Positions 29,877 through 39,888 of a stretch of 64,000 nucleotides of DNA are shown here, in pieces. The notes below the pieces were generated by a model. The model saw only the letters and a program-made list of their open reading frames with translations, had not been told where the DNA came from and made no database searches. The position numbers and the translations under genes are program-made. Every line of letters starts with the position of its first letter. The stretch's first letter is position 1. Source of the stretch: Bordetella genomosp. 9 (GTDB taxonomy: Bacteria; Pseudomonadota; Gammaproteobacteria; Burkholderiales; Burkholderiaceae_B); contig NZ_CP021109.1 in assembly GCF_002119725.1 (NCBI RefSeq), positions 992,001 to 1,056,000 of the forward strand. The letters are read 5' to 3'.

Positions 29877-31070
29877 ATGTATCCGCGTTCACCGCTTGAG
29901 TCTATACGCCTATTCCATGATGAACTTACGGCGCTTCGGCGTGATCTGCACGCACATCCCGAACTGGGGTTCGAAGAGGTGCGCACATCGGGCATCGTCG
30001 CTGGCGCGCTTCAGGCGCTTGGGATCGAAGTGCACCGTGGTATCGGTAAAACCGGCGTGGTGGGCGTGATCCGAGGTCGCGGGACGGACAGCGGCAGAAT
30101 GATCGGCCTGCGCGCCGATATGGATGCGCTGCCCATGACCGAAGACAATACGTTCGCGCACAAGTCGACAAAGCCCGGACTCATGCATGGGTGTGGACAC
30201 GATGGCCACACCGCGGTCTTGCTTGGCGCCGCTCGCTACCTGGCGCAAACGCGCAACTTCGACGGCACGGCGGTGTTGATTTTTCAGCCGGCGGAAGAAG
30301 GGCGAGGTGGCGCGAAGGCGATGATGGAAGACGGTCTGTTCGACACCTTCCCTTGCGACGCCATCTATGCCTTACATAATTGGCCGGGCTTGCCGCCGGG
30401 CACCATCGGAATCAATCCCGGGCCGATGATGGCCGCCGCGGATCGGTTCGAGATCGTCATTTGCGGAAGGGGAGGGCATGGCGCGCACCCATACCAGACC
30501 ATCGACCCCGTGGTCGTCGCCGGTCATCTCATCACCGCCTTGCAAAGCATCGTGGCACGCAATGTGAATCCCCTGGATTCCGCCGTGGTGTCGGTAGGTT
30601 CCGTGCAGGCCGGGCATCCCGGTGCGATGAGCGTCATCCCGCGCGAAGCGCGCCTGGTCGGCACGGTCCGCACCTTCCGCAAGACGGTGCAGGAGCTCGT
30701 CGAAAGAAGAATGACAGAGCTCGCGAAGTCGATCGCCGGCGCGTTCGGCGCGACCGCGGAAGTGAAGTACGAGCGGGTCTATCCCGCCACGTTGAACACG
30801 CCGCAGCATGCCAATCTGGTTGCGGACATCGCGACCGAGATGATCGGCAAGGAAAACGTCGTCCGGGACCTGGTGCCTTCAATGGGTTCGGAGGACTTCT
30901 CTTTCATGCTGCAAGCGCGTCCGGGCGCCTATTTCCGGCTGGGACAGGGCGGCGCGGAATCGGGCTGCACCCTGCACAATAGCCATTTCGATTTCAACGA
31001 CGCAGTCATTCCGCTCGGCGCCGCCATGTTCTGCGCGCTCGCCGAACGGGGCATGCCGTTATCGGAATAA
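29877..31070 (+). CDS. M20 family amidohydrolase (hippurate hydrolase-like)
   Basis: This 397-residue zinc amidohydrolase of the M20D group begins MYPRSPLESIRLFHDELTAL. Metal-binding motifs are MHGCGHDGHTAVLLGAARYL (about residues 103-122) and FQPAEEGRGGAKAMMEDGLF. The C-terminal SMGSEDFSFMLQARPGAYF and the final HNSHFDFNDAVIPLG supply the last metal ligand. Relatives hydrolyse N-acyl amino acids or hippurate. It is upstream of pyrC on the same strand but 60 bases apart, with no shared pathway evident. Confidence 0.88.
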   Translation: MYPRSPLESIRLFHDELTALRRDLHAHPELGFEEVRTSGIVAGALQALGIEVHRGIGKTGVVGVIRGRGTDSGRMIGLRADMDALPMTEDNTFAHKSTKPGLMHGCGHDGHTAVLLGAARYLAQTRNFDGTAVLIFQPAEEGRGGAKAMMEDGLFDTFPCDAIYALHNWPGLPPGTIGINPGPMMAAADRFEIVICGRGGHGAHPYQTIDPVVVAGHLITALQSIVARNVNPLDSAVVSVGSVQAGHPGAMSVIPREARLVGTVRTFRKTVQELVERRMTELAKSIAGAFGATAEVKYERVYPATLNTPQHANLVADIATEMIGKENVVRDLVPSMGSEDFSFMLQARPGAYFRLGQGGAESGCTLHNSHFDFNDAVIPLGAAMFCALAERGMPLSE

Positions 31071-31130
31071 GGCTGCCGCATCATTTCATGCTGGCCGGCG
31101 GCGGCCCGCGACATTCAAACTGGATATCCG

Positions 31131-32195
31131 ATGTCTACACCGAATATGAATACGCTGGTCATCACGCGACCCGATGACTGGCACCTGCACCTGCGCGATG
31201 GCGAAGCCATGGCGGCGGTGGTCGCCGACTCGGCCAGGCAGTTCGCGCGCGCGATCGTCATGCCCAACCTGAAGCCGCCAGTTACGACGACCGCCCAGGC
31301 CGTCGCGTATCGCCAGCGAATCGAGGCAGCACTCAAGCAGGCGGGTGTAGCCGATGGCGCTTTCACGCCGTTGATGACGCTGTACCTGACGGACAATACC
31401 TCGGCGGACGAAATCCGGCTTGCGGCCGATTCCGGCGTTGTGCACGCGGTCAAGCTTTATCCGGCCGGCGCGACCACCAACTCGGACGCGGGCGTCACCG
31501 ATCTGCTGGGCAAATGCCGTCCCGCGCTGGACGCGCTGGAAAAGTGCGGCATGCCGCTGCTTGTGCACGGCGAAGTGACCGATCCGCAGGTCGACGTGTT
31601 CGATCGCGAGGCCGTATTCATTGATCGCGTGATGCGGCCCTTGCGCCAGGCCTATCCCGCGCTGAAGGTGGTGTTCGAGCACATCACCACGAAAGATGGC
31701 GCGGAGTACGTGCGCGATGCCGAAGGGCCTGTGGCAGCGACCATTACGCCGCAGCATCTGCTCTATAACCGCAATGCGCTGTTCCAGGGCGGCATGCGCC
31801 CGCATATGTACTGCCTGCCAGTTCTCAAGCGCGAGATCCATCGCCAGGCGCTGGTGGCCGCCGCCACCAGCGGCAGCAGCCGTTTCTTTCTGGGCACCGA
31901 TAGCGCGCCGCACGCGCGCGGGCTGAAAGAACACGCCTGCGGTTGCGCGGGCTGCTATACGGCGTTGCACGCCATGGCCCTGTATGCCAAGGCTTTTGAA
32001 GAGGCCAACGCCCTGGATAAGCTGGAAGCCTTCGCCAGCCATTACGGCCCCGACTTCTATGGGCTGCCCCGCAACCGCGGCACGCTGACCCTGGTGCGCG
32101 AGTCCTACGCCATTCCGGAAGAGGTGCCTTACGGCCGTACGACGCTGGTGCCGCTCGCTGCCGGCGAAACCCTGGCGTGGCAGGTCAGGGCGTAG
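31131..32195 (+). CDS. pyrC: Dihydroorotase
   Basis: This 354-residue class II dihydroorotase closes carbamoyl-aspartate to dihydroorotate in pyrimidine synthesis. The first zinc motif is [13 protein letters not shown] (His about 18 and 20). The lysine that becomes carboxylated is in [18 protein letters not shown] (about 107). Further ligands are in [20 protein letters not shown] and [12 protein letters not shown]. Length matches E. coli PyrC. Its 3' end overlaps the convergent ABC-F gene by 11 bases. Confidence 0.97.
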   Translation: MSTPNMNTLVITRPDDWHLHLRDGEAMAAVVADSARQFARAIVMPNLKPPVTTTAQAVAYRQRIEAALKQAGVADGAFTPLMTLYLTDNTSADEIRLAADSGVVHAVKLYPAGATTNSDAGVTDLLGKCRPALDALEKCGMPLLVHGEVTDPQVDVFDREAVFIDRVMRPLRQAYPALKVVFEHITTKDGAEYVRDAEGPVAATITPQHLLYNRNALFQGGMRPHMYCLPVLKREIHRQALVAAATSGSSRFFLGTDSAPHARGLKEHACGCAGCYTALHAMALYAKAFEEANALDKLEAFASHYGPDFYGLPRNRGTLTLVRESYAIPEEVPYGRTTLVPLAAGETLAWQVRA

Positions 32196-34011
32196 TCTCG
32201 CGGCGCGCTTCCAGCTGCTCCCATCGGTCGAATTTTTCTTCCAGGCTGCGGTCGATGGCGGCAAGGCGCGCGTTGATTTCGGCCACTTTATCGGGCGCAT
32301 TCCGATAAAGTGCACCATCGGCCAACTGCGCGGACAACGTGGCCTGTTCGGATTCCAGCGCTGCGATCAGGTCCGGCAACCCTTCCAGTTCCTTCAGTTC
32401 CCAGGCGGTCAAGCGTGACGGCCTGGCGCTCTTCGGTTTGGCAGATTCGGCTTTGGCGGCCGCCGGTGCAGTGGCGGGTTTGGCGGTTTCCGCCGCGGCA
32501 TCGACGACCGCCGGCACCGGACGCTGGGCGAGCCACTCGTCATAGCCGCCCACATAGTCGTTCCAAATGCCGGGCGCGTCGTTGGCGATGGTTTGCGTGA
32601 CGACGTTATTCAGGAATTCGCGATCGTGGCTGACCAGGAGCACCGTGCCGGTGTATTCCTGCAGCAGGGACTCGAGCAGCTCCAGCGTTTCGATGTCGAG
32701 GTCGTTGGTCGGTTCGTCAAGCACAAGGACGTTGGCGGGCCGCGCGAACAGCCGGGCCAGGAGGAGCCGGGCCCGCTCGCCGCCGGACAGGCTGCTCACC
32801 GGCGAACCCGCCCGCGCTGGCGAGAACAGGAAATCGCCGAGATAGCTCATCACGTGCTTGCGCACGCCGCCGATCTCGACCCACTCGCTGCCCGGACTGA
32901 TGACGTCGGCAAGCGTGTCGGTTTCGTTCAGCTGCGCGCGCATCTGGTCGAAATAGGCGACCTCCACATTGGTGCCTACGCGGACCGTGCCTGCGTCGGG
33001 CGGCAATTGGCCGAGGATCAGGCGCAGCAAGGTGGTTTTGCCCGCGCCGTTGGCGCCGATGATCCCGATGCGGTCGCCGCGCAGGATGGTCGTCGAATAA
33101 TCCTGTACGACGATGCGTTCACCGAAAGCCTTGCGAACGTGCTGCAGCTCGGCCACCAGCTTGCCGGACCGCTGCCCTTCGGCCAGCGCCAGGCTCACGT
33201 TGCCCTGGCGTTCGCGGCGTTCGGCGCGTTCCTGGCGCAGGCGCTCCAGGCGCCGCACGCGGCCTTCGTTGCGGGTACGGCGTGCTTCCACGCCCTTGCG
33301 TATCCACACCTCTTCCTGGGCCAGGAGCTTGTCGAAGCGGGCCTGTTCGAGCCGCTCGGATTCCAGCCACTGCGCCTTGCGCTGCTGCCACTGCGAGAAA
33401 TTGCCAGGAAAGCTGAGCAGACGTCCACGGTCCAGTTCAACGATGCGCGTGGCGATGTTGTCAAGGAAGCGGCGGTCGTGCGTGATGATGACCGCGCTCC
33501 CTTTCCAGTCGCCAAGCATCTGCTCGAGCCACGCAATACCGTCGAAGTCCAGATGGTTGGTAGGTTCGTCCAGGAGCAGGAGATCCGGCTCGCCGGCCAG
33601 GGCGCGTGCCAGCGCCACGCGCTTGCGCGTGCCGCCGGACAGCCCTGCGATGGGGGCGTCGCCGGGCAGGCGCAGGCGCTCCAGCAGCGATCGCACCCGC
33701 GAAGGACGCTGCCAGTCTTCGGTTTCCTCGATAGGGCCGCAGACCGTCTCGAACACAGTCGCGTTCTCGTCCAGGATGGGTTCCTGCTCGACGGTGGCCA
33801 CCTTCAAGCCAGCCGCGCGCGCGATTTCGCCATCGTCGGGGTCGCTGCGCCCATCCAGCAGGCGCAGCATCGATGATTTGCCAGCGCCGTTGCGTCCGAT
33901 CAGGCCAATGCGTTCGCCCGCCTGGATGGCGAAGTCCGCACCGTCGAGCAGGGGATGATGACCATAGGCCAGTTGGACGCCGGTAAAGGTGATGAGTGTG
34001 GCAGCAGCCAT
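32185..34011 (-). CDS. uup: Uup-type ABC-F ATPase
   Basis: This 608-residue cytoplasmic ABC-F protein has two ABC domains and no membrane part. Walker A motifs are [16 protein letters not shown] and [16 protein letters not shown]. Signature motifs are [15 protein letters not shown] and [15 protein letters not shown], and Walker B motifs are [13 protein letters not shown] and [13 protein letters not shown]. The inter-domain linker is rich in Arg/Glu. A C-terminal Ala/Lys linker plus coiled coil (from about residue 545) is diagnostic of Uup. ABC-F proteins act at the ribosome; Uup is also linked to precise transposon excision. Confidence 0.9.
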   Translation of the reverse strand: MAAATLITFTGVQLAYGHHPLLDGADFAIQAGERIGLIGRNGAGKSSMLRLLDGRSDPDDGEIARAAGLKVATVEQEPILDENATVFETVCGPIEETEDWQRPSRVRSLLERLRLPGDAPIAGLSGGTRKRVALARALAGEPDLLLLDEPTNHLDFDGIAWLEQMLGDWKGSAVIITHDRRFLDNIATRIVELDRGRLLSFPGNFSQWQQRKAQWLESERLEQARFDKLLAQEEVWIRKGVEARRTRNEGRVRRLERLRQERAERRERQGNVSLALAEGQRSGKLVAELQHVRKAFGERIVVQDYSTTILRGDRIGIIGANGAGKTTLLRLILGQLPPDAGTVRVGTNVEVAYFDQMRAQLNETDTLADVISPGSEWVEIGGVRKHVMSYLGDFLFSPARAGSPVSSLSGGERARLLLARLFARPANVLVLDEPTNDLDIETLELLESLLQEYTGTVLLVSHDREFLNNVVTQTIANDAPGIWNDYVGGYDEWLAQRPVPAVVDAAAETAKPATAPAAAKAESAKPKSARPSRLTAWELKELEGLPDLIAALESEQATLSAQLADGALYRNAPDKVAEINARLAAIDRSLEEKFDRWEQLEARRETTP

Positions 34012-34108
34012 GAAGCGACAACGCGGTTGCAGAGAAAGCCGATATTGTCGCAGGAAGGCCCCCGGGCTGTCGCGGCGGGGCTGTCGGGCACGGCGCGCGT
34101 CCGGCCGC

Positions 34109-35458
34109 CTATCTTTTCAGCGGCTCGTCCATGACGGCCGGGACAGGCATGGCCGCCTTCGGGTCCTTTCCGTTTTCCGCCGGGTCGAAATAGCCGTCGG
34201 TCAGTGTGCCGAGGAAGGCCACCACGTCGTCGATCTCCTGGGGCGTGAGGGCGGGCGTATCGCCGGGCCTGCCGCCGAAGGGCGGATCCATATTGACGTT
34301 TTCGCGGAACTGCGGGGGCAAATCGTCGAACTTGTCCACCGCGCCATCCTGCCGGCGGGGATACCAGCGCTCGGGCTGCACGTCCCGCGTTGCATAGAAG
34401 GTGACCACTTCCCGCAAGCTGTGGAAGACGCCGTTGTGGAAAAACACTTTCCGCGTGGCGGCGTTGCGCAGCGTCGGCGACCGGAAGCGCCCGCAGTATT
34501 CGGGATGATCGCGCAGATCGGTGCGGTAGGGACCGCACAGGCCCAGGTCGAAGTGCGACGGATCCCGGTTGTCGGCAATGTCGCGATTGCGCGGAACACC
34601 CAGAGCGATGTGCCCATAGTCGTTGAACAAGGGCAGCGTGCCTGGCGGGCCAAACCGGTGGCAGCTTGCGCAATTGCCCTTGTCTTCGGCGGCGAACAGC
34701 CGCAGGCCGCGCGTTTCCTGCTCGGTGAAGCGCGCCCGGCCCATCATGACCGCGTCGAATTTGCTGCTGTACGGAAAGAACAGCGCCGGTGTGTCCTGGT
34801 AATACGCCAGCGCCTGCGCGATCGCATCGAACGCCTTGCTGTCGTCATCGAAAATCCGTCCGCCGAACAGGCGGCGCACCGTGTCGGCATACGGGGCCGC
34901 GCGCACTGCGGCCACCACCTGCGCGGGACCGGCGTTGCCCATCTCGCGCGGGTCGAGCAGCGGGATGCGGGCTTGCGCGTCGGCGCGATCGACGCGTCCG
35001 TCCCACGTCAGTCCACCTGTCGGCCCGGCGTCCGTGCTGTTGTCGCCTTCTTCCTCGCTGTCGACGAAATTTTCATCGAAGGGCGGGGTCTGCTGCAGGT
35101 ACATGAGAGAAGGCACGGCGCGTACGCCGTCTTGCTGCATGCCTGCCCCGCCCGGCTGCACCGGGCGGCCGTCCGGCGGCCCGAAGTAATGCGCGGGGCT
35201 GTGACAGCTGGCGCATGACTGCCGGCCGGACGCGGACAGCCGGGGATCCGTGAACAGCAACTGCCCCAAGGCGGCCAGATCGGCGGCGCGCGACCGGGCG
35301 TAGGCGCGGTCATAAACGGCAGGCGGCTCGGGATACTCGGCATCCTTGACCGTGCCGCCTGAGGCGTATGCAAACAGGCCCGCCATTGCGACGGTCGCCC
35401 ATAAGGCACGAAGCGGGATCTGCGCGCGGCGCAGCGTCGGAAAACCGGAACGAGACAT
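34109..35458 (-). CDS. Di-haem cytochrome c peroxidase/MauG family protein
   Basis: This 449-residue exported protein has an N-terminal hydrophobic signal (LRALWATVAMAGLFAYAS) and two haem c motifs, both CASCH, at about residues 81 and 262. The order and the segment FRSPTLRNAATRKVFFHNG are those of the bacterial CcpA/MauG superfamily. Members reduce hydrogen peroxide or oxidise protein side chains. The C-terminal TPQEIDDVVAFLGTLTDGYF is the usual final helix. It is divergent from the AcpA-like phosphatase gene. Which activity it has is not clear from sequence. Confidence 0.87.
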   Translation of the reverse strand: MSRSGFPTLRRAQIPLRALWATVAMAGLFAYASGGTVKDAEYPEPPAVYDRAYARSRAADLAALGQLLFTDPRLSASGRQSCASCHSPAHYFGPPDGRPVQPGGAGMQQDGVRAVPSLMYLQQTPPFDENFVDSEEEGDNSTDAGPTGGLTWDGRVDRADAQARIPLLDPREMGNAGPAQVVAAVRAAPYADTVRRLFGGRIFDDDSKAFDAIAQALAYYQDTPALFFPYSSKFDAVMMGRARFTEQETRGLRLFAAEDKGNCASCHRFGPPGTLPLFNDYGHIALGVPRNRDIADNRDPSHFDLGLCGPYRTDLRDHPEYCGRFRSPTLRNAATRKVFFHNGVFHSLREVVTFYATRDVQPERWYPRRQDGAVDKFDDLPPQFRENVNMDPPFGGRPGDTPALTPQEIDDVVAFLGTLTDGYFDPAENGKDPKAAMPVPAVMDEPLKR

Positions 35459-35583
35459 GGAAAGCGCGACTGACGTGCGGACGCGGCGAAGCGTTCGTGA
35501 AACGAGAACGCATCGAGCCTAGCAATGCCATGTGTCAGTTCATTGAGCGATGGCTGACCGAAGCCTGAACCGGAACCCGCCCG

Positions 35584-35619
35584 TTCAGCAACGCTTCAGT
35601 GAAGCTTCACGAAGTTCAC
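35584..35619 (+). promoter_or_regulatory. Tandem 11-bp repeats upstream of acpA (Pho-box-like)
   Basis: TTCAG at 35584, TTCAG at 35595 and TTCAC at 35606 are spaced exactly 11 bases apart, with a further TTCAC at 35615. The series ends 60 bases before the phosphatase ATG. PhoB boxes are 11-bp direct repeats with a TGTCA core, so spacing and neighbour fit, although the half-sites match only partly. Overlapping palindromes (CTTCAGTGAAG, TGAAGCTTCA) are also present. The function is inference. Confidence 0.45.
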
Positions 35620-35679
35620 ATGCAAGTCGTGGACCATCCCGCACGTTTGCTTTGCCACTCCGAAAAGGACCTGTTGGGT

Positions 35680-37377
35680 ATGAAACGCACGCTTGCCTCC
35701 CGCCGCGCTGTCGTGCGGTCACTGACCGCGATTGCAATCCCAGGCGTGCTCGCCGCCTGCTCCGGCGACCATGGGAACGAGGTTCATTCGGCGGCGGTCG
35801 AACGGGCGGTCAAGAACATCGATACCGTGGTGGTGATCTACGCGGAGAACCGCAGTTTCGACAATCTATATAGCGACTTCCCGGGCCAGAGCGATCCGTT
35901 GGCAAGCGCCCGGGTCGCGCCCCAGCTCGACCGCGATGGGAAGACGGTCTTGAAATCCCTGCCGCCGGTATGGGGCGGGCTCACCCAGGCGCGGGCCCAG
36001 TTCGCCAACAAGGTTCCAGTGGTGCCGCGCGCCATGACGGAAGGGATGCCGAATGCGCCTTTCTCCATCAATGAGACCTATCCCGGCGTGGACCTGGATG
36101 CGGTGAACGCCGATATGTGGCACAACTTCTACCAGAACCAGATGCAGATCAATGGCGGCAGGAACGATATGTTCGCCGCCTGGGCCGATAACGGCGGCGG
36201 CCTGGTGATGGGCTTGTTCACCGGCAATGCGGACAAGCTGCCGCTGTGGAAGGTCGCCGAAAAATACACGATGGCAGACCACTTCTTCATGGGCGCCTTC
36301 GGCGGTTCCTTCCTGAATCATCAGTACCTGATCGCCGCCGCGGCGCCCGTCGTGCCGGTCAATGATGGCAACAGGAGCAAGGTCGCCAAGCTGTCCGACG
36401 GCGATCAGGGGTGGCGCCTTGCGGTGAATCCCGAGGCGCCCGGCGCGGACTCCGCACTGAGCGGTCCGGCCACGGCAATCTTTATTTCCAACGGCGCCAC
36501 GCTCACCCCGGACGGCTACGCGGTCAATACCATGCAGCCGGCATATCAGCCCAGCGCCAACAAGCCCGCGCCGAATGCGGACGGCAGGACGGCCGGTCTG
36601 CTCGCCGATCCCGCCAATCCGACCACCGTGCCCCCGCAGGTTCATGCGACGATCGGCGACTTGCTTACGCAGAAGCACGTTGGCTGGGCCTGGTACGCAG
36701 GCGGCTGGGGCTTTCAGACGGCACGCTCGACGAACCCGGAAGCGTGGGCGGGATCCGACTACGCCAGCGTGGGGGTCGGCAATGGCGGCGAACCTTTCGT
36801 CAATTTCCAGTTCCATCACCAGCCGTTCAATTACTTCAAGCGCTTCGATCCCACCACTGCCCAGGGCCGTGCCGAGCGCGCCGAGCACCTGCGGGATGCC
36901 GGCATCCATGGCGAGAAGTTCATTCAGGACATCCGCGCCGGCGCGCTGCCGCCGGTCGCCTTCTACAAACCCGTGGGCAATCTGAACGAGCACAGCGGCT
37001 ACGCCGATGTGCTGCGCGGCGACCGGCATATCGCCGAGGTCATCGCCGAGCTGGAGAAAAGCCCGCAATGGCCGCATATGCTGGTTGTCGTGACCTATGA
37101 CGAAAACGGCGGCATCTGGGATCATGTGGCGCCGCCGAAGGGCGACCGCTTCGGACCGGGCTCCCGCATTCCGACCATTCTTGCGGGGCCGACCGTGCGC
37201 AGGCACTATGTCGATCATGCCGTCCTGGACACCACGTCCATCCTGCGCTTCATTACCCGCCGTTGGGATCTTCCCGAACTGCCTGGACTGGCGGCGCGCA
37301 GGACGGCGCTCAGGAAGAATGCGGGTGTGGAACAGGGCGACCTCAGCGAGGCGCTGGACGTCTCCTCCGCTTCCTGA
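35680..37377 (+). CDS. acpA: AcpA-like acid phosphatase/phosphoesterase (probable lipoprotein)
   Basis: This 565-residue protein is in the phosphoesterase family that includes AcpA acid phosphatase and bacterial phospholipase C. The N-terminus MKRTLASRRAVVRSLTAIAI ends in a lipobox-like LAAC (Cys about 27), suggesting an exported lipoprotein. The family metal/nucleophile motif AENRSFDNLY follows at about residue 55. ADHFFMGAFGGSFLNHQYLI and VTYDENGGIWDHVAPP are further family segments. The ATG at 35680 is chosen because it opens the signal peptide. Tandem 11-bp repeats upstream hint at phosphate control. Confidence 0.87.
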   Translation: MKRTLASRRAVVRSLTAIAIPGVLAACSGDHGNEVHSAAVERAVKNIDTVVVIYAENRSFDNLYSDFPGQSDPLASARVAPQLDRDGKTVLKSLPPVWGGLTQARAQFANKVPVVPRAMTEGMPNAPFSINETYPGVDLDAVNADMWHNFYQNQMQINGGRNDMFAAWADNGGGLVMGLFTGNADKLPLWKVAEKYTMADHFFMGAFGGSFLNHQYLIAAAAPVVPVNDGNRSKVAKLSDGDQGWRLAVNPEAPGADSALSGPATAIFISNGATLTPDGYAVNTMQPAYQPSANKPAPNADGRTAGLLADPANPTTVPPQVHATIGDLLTQKHVGWAWYAGGWGFQTARSTNPEAWAGSDYASVGVGNGGEPFVNFQFHHQPFNYFKRFDPTTAQGRAERAEHLRDAGIHGEKFIQDIRAGALPPVAFYKPVGNLNEHSGYADVLRGDRHIAEVIAELEKSPQWPHMLVVVTYDENGGIWDHVAPPKGDRFGPGSRIPTILAGPTVRRHYVDHAVLDTTSILRFITRRWDLPELPGLAARRTALRKNAGVEQGDLSEALDVSSAS

Positions 37378-37439
37378 GGACCTGCTCTGCCGGAACGTGC
37401 GGGCGGCGCGGCGCCCGCATGGTCTAAAATGCAGCCAGC

Positions 37440-37850
37440 AAGACGAATCGGGCAGTCGCGGTGCGCCACGCGCATCGAGGAAGGTCCGGACTCCACAGAG
37501 CGCGGTAGCGGCTAACGGCCGTCCGGGTCCGCAGCGGGTTTCCGCGGCGGGCTCGAGGAATAGGGCCACAGAGACGAGTCTGCGGAGCGGGCGCGGATGT
37601 CCGCGCACAGGCACGGCGACTCCGTGTCGCGCGATCCGGTTTTCCGGGGCGCGGCGCCGCAGGGTGAAACGCGGCAACCTCTACCGGGAGCAACATCAAA
37701 TAGGCATGCGCGCGGTCTTCGGACCGGAAAGGGCGGCTCGTCCGAGCATGCGGGTAGATGGCTAGATCCGGTCAGTAATGGCCGGGCCAGAGGAATGATT
37801 GCCCGCCGGGCTTGCCCGGCGTACAGAATCCGGCCTATAGATTCGTCTTG
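37440..37850 (+). ncRNA. rnpB: RNase P RNA, bacterial class A
   Basis: About 411 bases. The ends AAGACGAATC and GATTCGTCTT form the closing helix P1. Universal core segments are GAGGAAGGTCCGGACTCCAC, GGGTGAAACGCGGCAACCTC and CAAATAGGCATGC, and the 3' segment ending GGCCTATAGATTCGTC is typical. A TAAAAT -10 box lies at 37425-37430 just before the 5' end; no good -35 was seen. The RNA is the catalytic component that matures tRNA 5' ends. Confidence 0.96.
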
Positions 37851-37927
37851 CCTCTCTTACGACAAATTACCTTTGCCCTTCCAACGATCTTTTCACGGGC
37901 TAAGGTACGACTTTTAGATCACTTTGT

Positions 37928-37955
37928 AACCCCCTGATTTCTCAGGGGGTTTTTC
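37928..37955 (+). terminator. Rho-independent terminator between rnpB and mraZ
   Basis: CCCCCTGA (37930-37937) pairs with TCAGGGGG (37942-37949) around a four-base loop, followed by TTTTTC. It probably ends the rnpB transcript and insulates the dcw cluster. Confidence 0.9.
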
Positions 37956-38018
37956 TTTTCCGAATTTTTGCGTGTGCTCTAAGTCCTTGTTGTCATTGAA
38001 AAAATTGTGTCCGGTTGC

Positions 38019-38090
38019 TTGACCGCGCCTGTCCCTTCCCGTAGAGTGGGAAAAAGTAGGTTTTTGTGCAATTAAGTGGGAGGAGTGGGT
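38019..38090 (+). promoter_or_regulatory. dcw cluster promoter with MraZ-box-like repeats
   Basis: A -35 box TTGACC (38019-38024) and a -10 box TAGAGT (38042-38047) are 17 bases apart. Immediately downstream come TGGGA (38047), TAGGT (38057), TGGGA (38077) and TGGGT (38086). MraZ is known to repress its own promoter by binding direct TGGGN repeats about 10 bases apart, and three of these follow that period. The promoter and repeats are visible; binding is inferred from the family. Confidence 0.7.
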
Positions 38091-38517
38091 GTTCCAGGGA
38101 AGCAGCGCGCTCACGCTGGATGCCAAGGGGCGGATTTCGATTCCGACCCGGCATCGTGACGCCCTGGTCGCTCAGGCGGAGGGCCGGCTCACGCTGACCC
38201 GCCACCCGGATGGTTGCCTGTTGCTCTACCCGCGTCAGGAGTGGGAGAAGAAGCGCGAGATCATCGCGGCGCTTCCCATGTCCGCCCGGGCCTTGCAGCG
38301 GCTGCTGCTGGGCAATGCCCAGGATGTGGAGCTGGACGGATCCGGCCGCATCCTGATCGCCCCCGAGCTGCGCAATGCCGCCGGAATGACGCGCGAAGTG
38401 ATGCTGCTCGGCATGGGTGCGCACTTCGAGCTGTGGGATGCCGCTTCCCTGGCCCGCCGCGAGGCGGAAGATCTGGCCCAGGGGATGCCGGAAGTGCTGA
38501 ATCAGTTTTCGTTCTGA
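38089..38517 (+). CDS. mraZ: MraZ, transcriptional repressor of the dcw cluster
   Basis: This 142-residue protein starts at a GTG ([20 protein letters not shown]). Two AbrB-like half-domains each carry the family loop: [10 protein letters not shown] and [13 protein letters not shown]. MraZ forms a ring-shaped oligomer that binds repeats before its own gene and represses the cluster. GGGAGG five bases upstream is the likely ribosome-binding site and overlaps the repeats, so repression and translation signals are packed together. It is the first gene of a run of about 15. Confidence 0.96.
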   Translation: MFQGSSALTLDAKGRISIPTRHRDALVAQAEGRLTLTRHPDGCLLLYPRQEWEKKREIIAALPMSARALQRLLLGNAQDVELDGSGRILIAPELRNAAGMTREVMLLGMGAHFELWDAASLARREAEDLAQGMPEVLNQFSF

Positions 38518-38524
38518 AACCGAC

Positions 38525-39604
38525 ATGGAACTCGAACATCGGCCCGTGCTGCTGGCGCCGACGGTTGATGCGTTGCTGCTGCCGCGTTTCGGCAGCCGTA
38601 AGGCCGCCGGCCGCAGCGGGGACGGTGCGGACGATGCCGCGCGGCGTCTCGACGGCGTGTACGTCGACGGCACGTTCGGCCGCGGCGGACATTCCGGAGC
38701 GTTGCTGTCTCGCTTGTCGGCAAAGGGCAGGCTGGTGGTGTTCGACAAGGATCCCAGCGCGATAGCCGTCGCGCGGCGGCTCGCTGCCGCCGATGCGCGC
38801 GTAACGGCCGTGCACGACGGCTTCGCTTCCATGCCGGAAGCGTTGCGGGATCTGGGGTTGGACAAGGTGGACGGCGTCATGCTGGATCTCGGGGTGTCTT
38901 CTCCGCAGATCGACGACGCCGGGCGGGGTTTTTCTTTCATGCGCGAAGGCCCGCTGGATATGCGCATGGATACGACCCGCGGTCTCACGGCCGCGGAATG
39001 GCTGGCGCAGGCCAGCGTGGAAGAGATGCGGGAGGTCATTGCGGAATATGGCGAAGAACGGTTTGCTTTTCAGATTGCAAAAACGATTGCAGCTCGCCGC
39101 GCAACAGGGCCGCTGCGCACCACGCTCGAACTCGCCGAGCTCGTCGCAGGCGCCGTCCGCACGCGCGAAAAGGGGCAGCATCCGGCCACACGCACCTTTC
39201 AAGCTTTACGGATTTACCTCAATCGGGAACTCGAAGAACTCGCACGCGCCCTCGCGGCAACTCTAGATCTGCTCGCGCCCACGGGGAGGCTGGCGGTGAT
39301 CAGTTTTCATTCGCTCGAAGACCGAATGGTCAAGCAGTTCATCGCGGCGGCGGCCAAACCCGGCGCGGCTCAGGCTCGCCTGCCGCTGCGCGAGAGCGAA
39401 ATGCCGCAGCCGCTGCTTCGTTCGCTCGGCCGCGTGCTGGCCGATCCCGAGGAAACGTCGGCGAATCCGCGCGCGCGTTCGGCCGTTCTGCGGGTTGCCG
39501 AGCGCACCGCCGTGGCGGTGCCGCCCGGCGGCGGCGCGGCATTTGTCGGCGCCGAACCGCTGGCCGCTTCCCGCGCCCGGCGGCGCGACAAGGGGAGGCA
39601 CTGA
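38525..39604 (+). CDS. rsmH: RsmH, 16S rRNA m4C1402 methyltransferase
   Basis: This 359-residue SAM-dependent enzyme N4-methylates C1402 of 16S rRNA in the ribosomal P site. The SAM-binding motif [19 protein letters not shown] is near residue 40, [16 protein letters not shown] follows, and the C-terminal core contains [19 protein letters not shown]. The C-terminal tail is basic ([11 protein letters not shown]). It is seven bases after mraZ and its stop overlaps the ftsL start by one base (TGATG). A slightly long N-terminal insert ([18 protein letters not shown]) is lineage-specific. Confidence 0.97.
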   Translation: MELEHRPVLLAPTVDALLLPRFGSRKAAGRSGDGADDAARRLDGVYVDGTFGRGGHSGALLSRLSAKGRLVVFDKDPSAIAVARRLAAADARVTAVHDGFASMPEALRDLGLDKVDGVMLDLGVSSPQIDDAGRGFSFMREGPLDMRMDTTRGLTAAEWLAQASVEEMREVIAEYGEERFAFQIAKTIAARRATGPLRTTLELAELVAGAVRTREKGQHPATRTFQALRIYLNRELEELARALAATLDLLAPTGRLAVISFHSLEDRMVKQFIAAAAKPGAAQARLPLRESEMPQPLLRSLGRVLADPEETSANPRARSAVLRVAERTAVAVPPGGGAAFVGAEPLAASRARRRDKGRH

Positions 39605-39888
39605 TGGGCCGACTGAGCCTGCTCCTGGCCGTGGTGCTGATGTCGTGCGCCATTTCCCTGGTGACCAGCCGCTATCAGGCACGGCAGCTTTTCATCGATT
39701 ACGACCGCGCGCAGGCCCAGGCTCGCGATCTGGATAACGATTGGCGCCGCTTGCAGCTGGATCGCGCCGAACTTGCCCGCAACGCGCGCGTGGACCGCGC
39801 CGCCCGCGAAGATCTGAAGATGATCCCTATCGTGCCGGAGCGCACGATCTATCTGAACCAGCCGGCTCCCAGCGGAGGCGTCCAATGA
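39604..39888 (+). CDS. ftsL: FtsL, division protein
   Basis: This 94-residue bitopic inner-membrane protein has a membrane helix at about residues 3-20 (LSLLLAVVLMSCAISLV) and a periplasmic coiled coil (RYQARQLFIDYDRAQAQARD). FtsL joins FtsB and FtsQ to form the complex that activates FtsWI. Identity rests on position between rsmH and ftsI plus architecture, because the family has low sequence conservation. It overlaps both neighbours. Confidence 0.92.
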   Translation: MGRLSLLLAVVLMSCAISLVTSRYQARQLFIDYDRAQAQARDLDNDWRRLQLDRAELARNARVDRAAREDLKMIPIVPERTIYLNQPAPSGGVQ

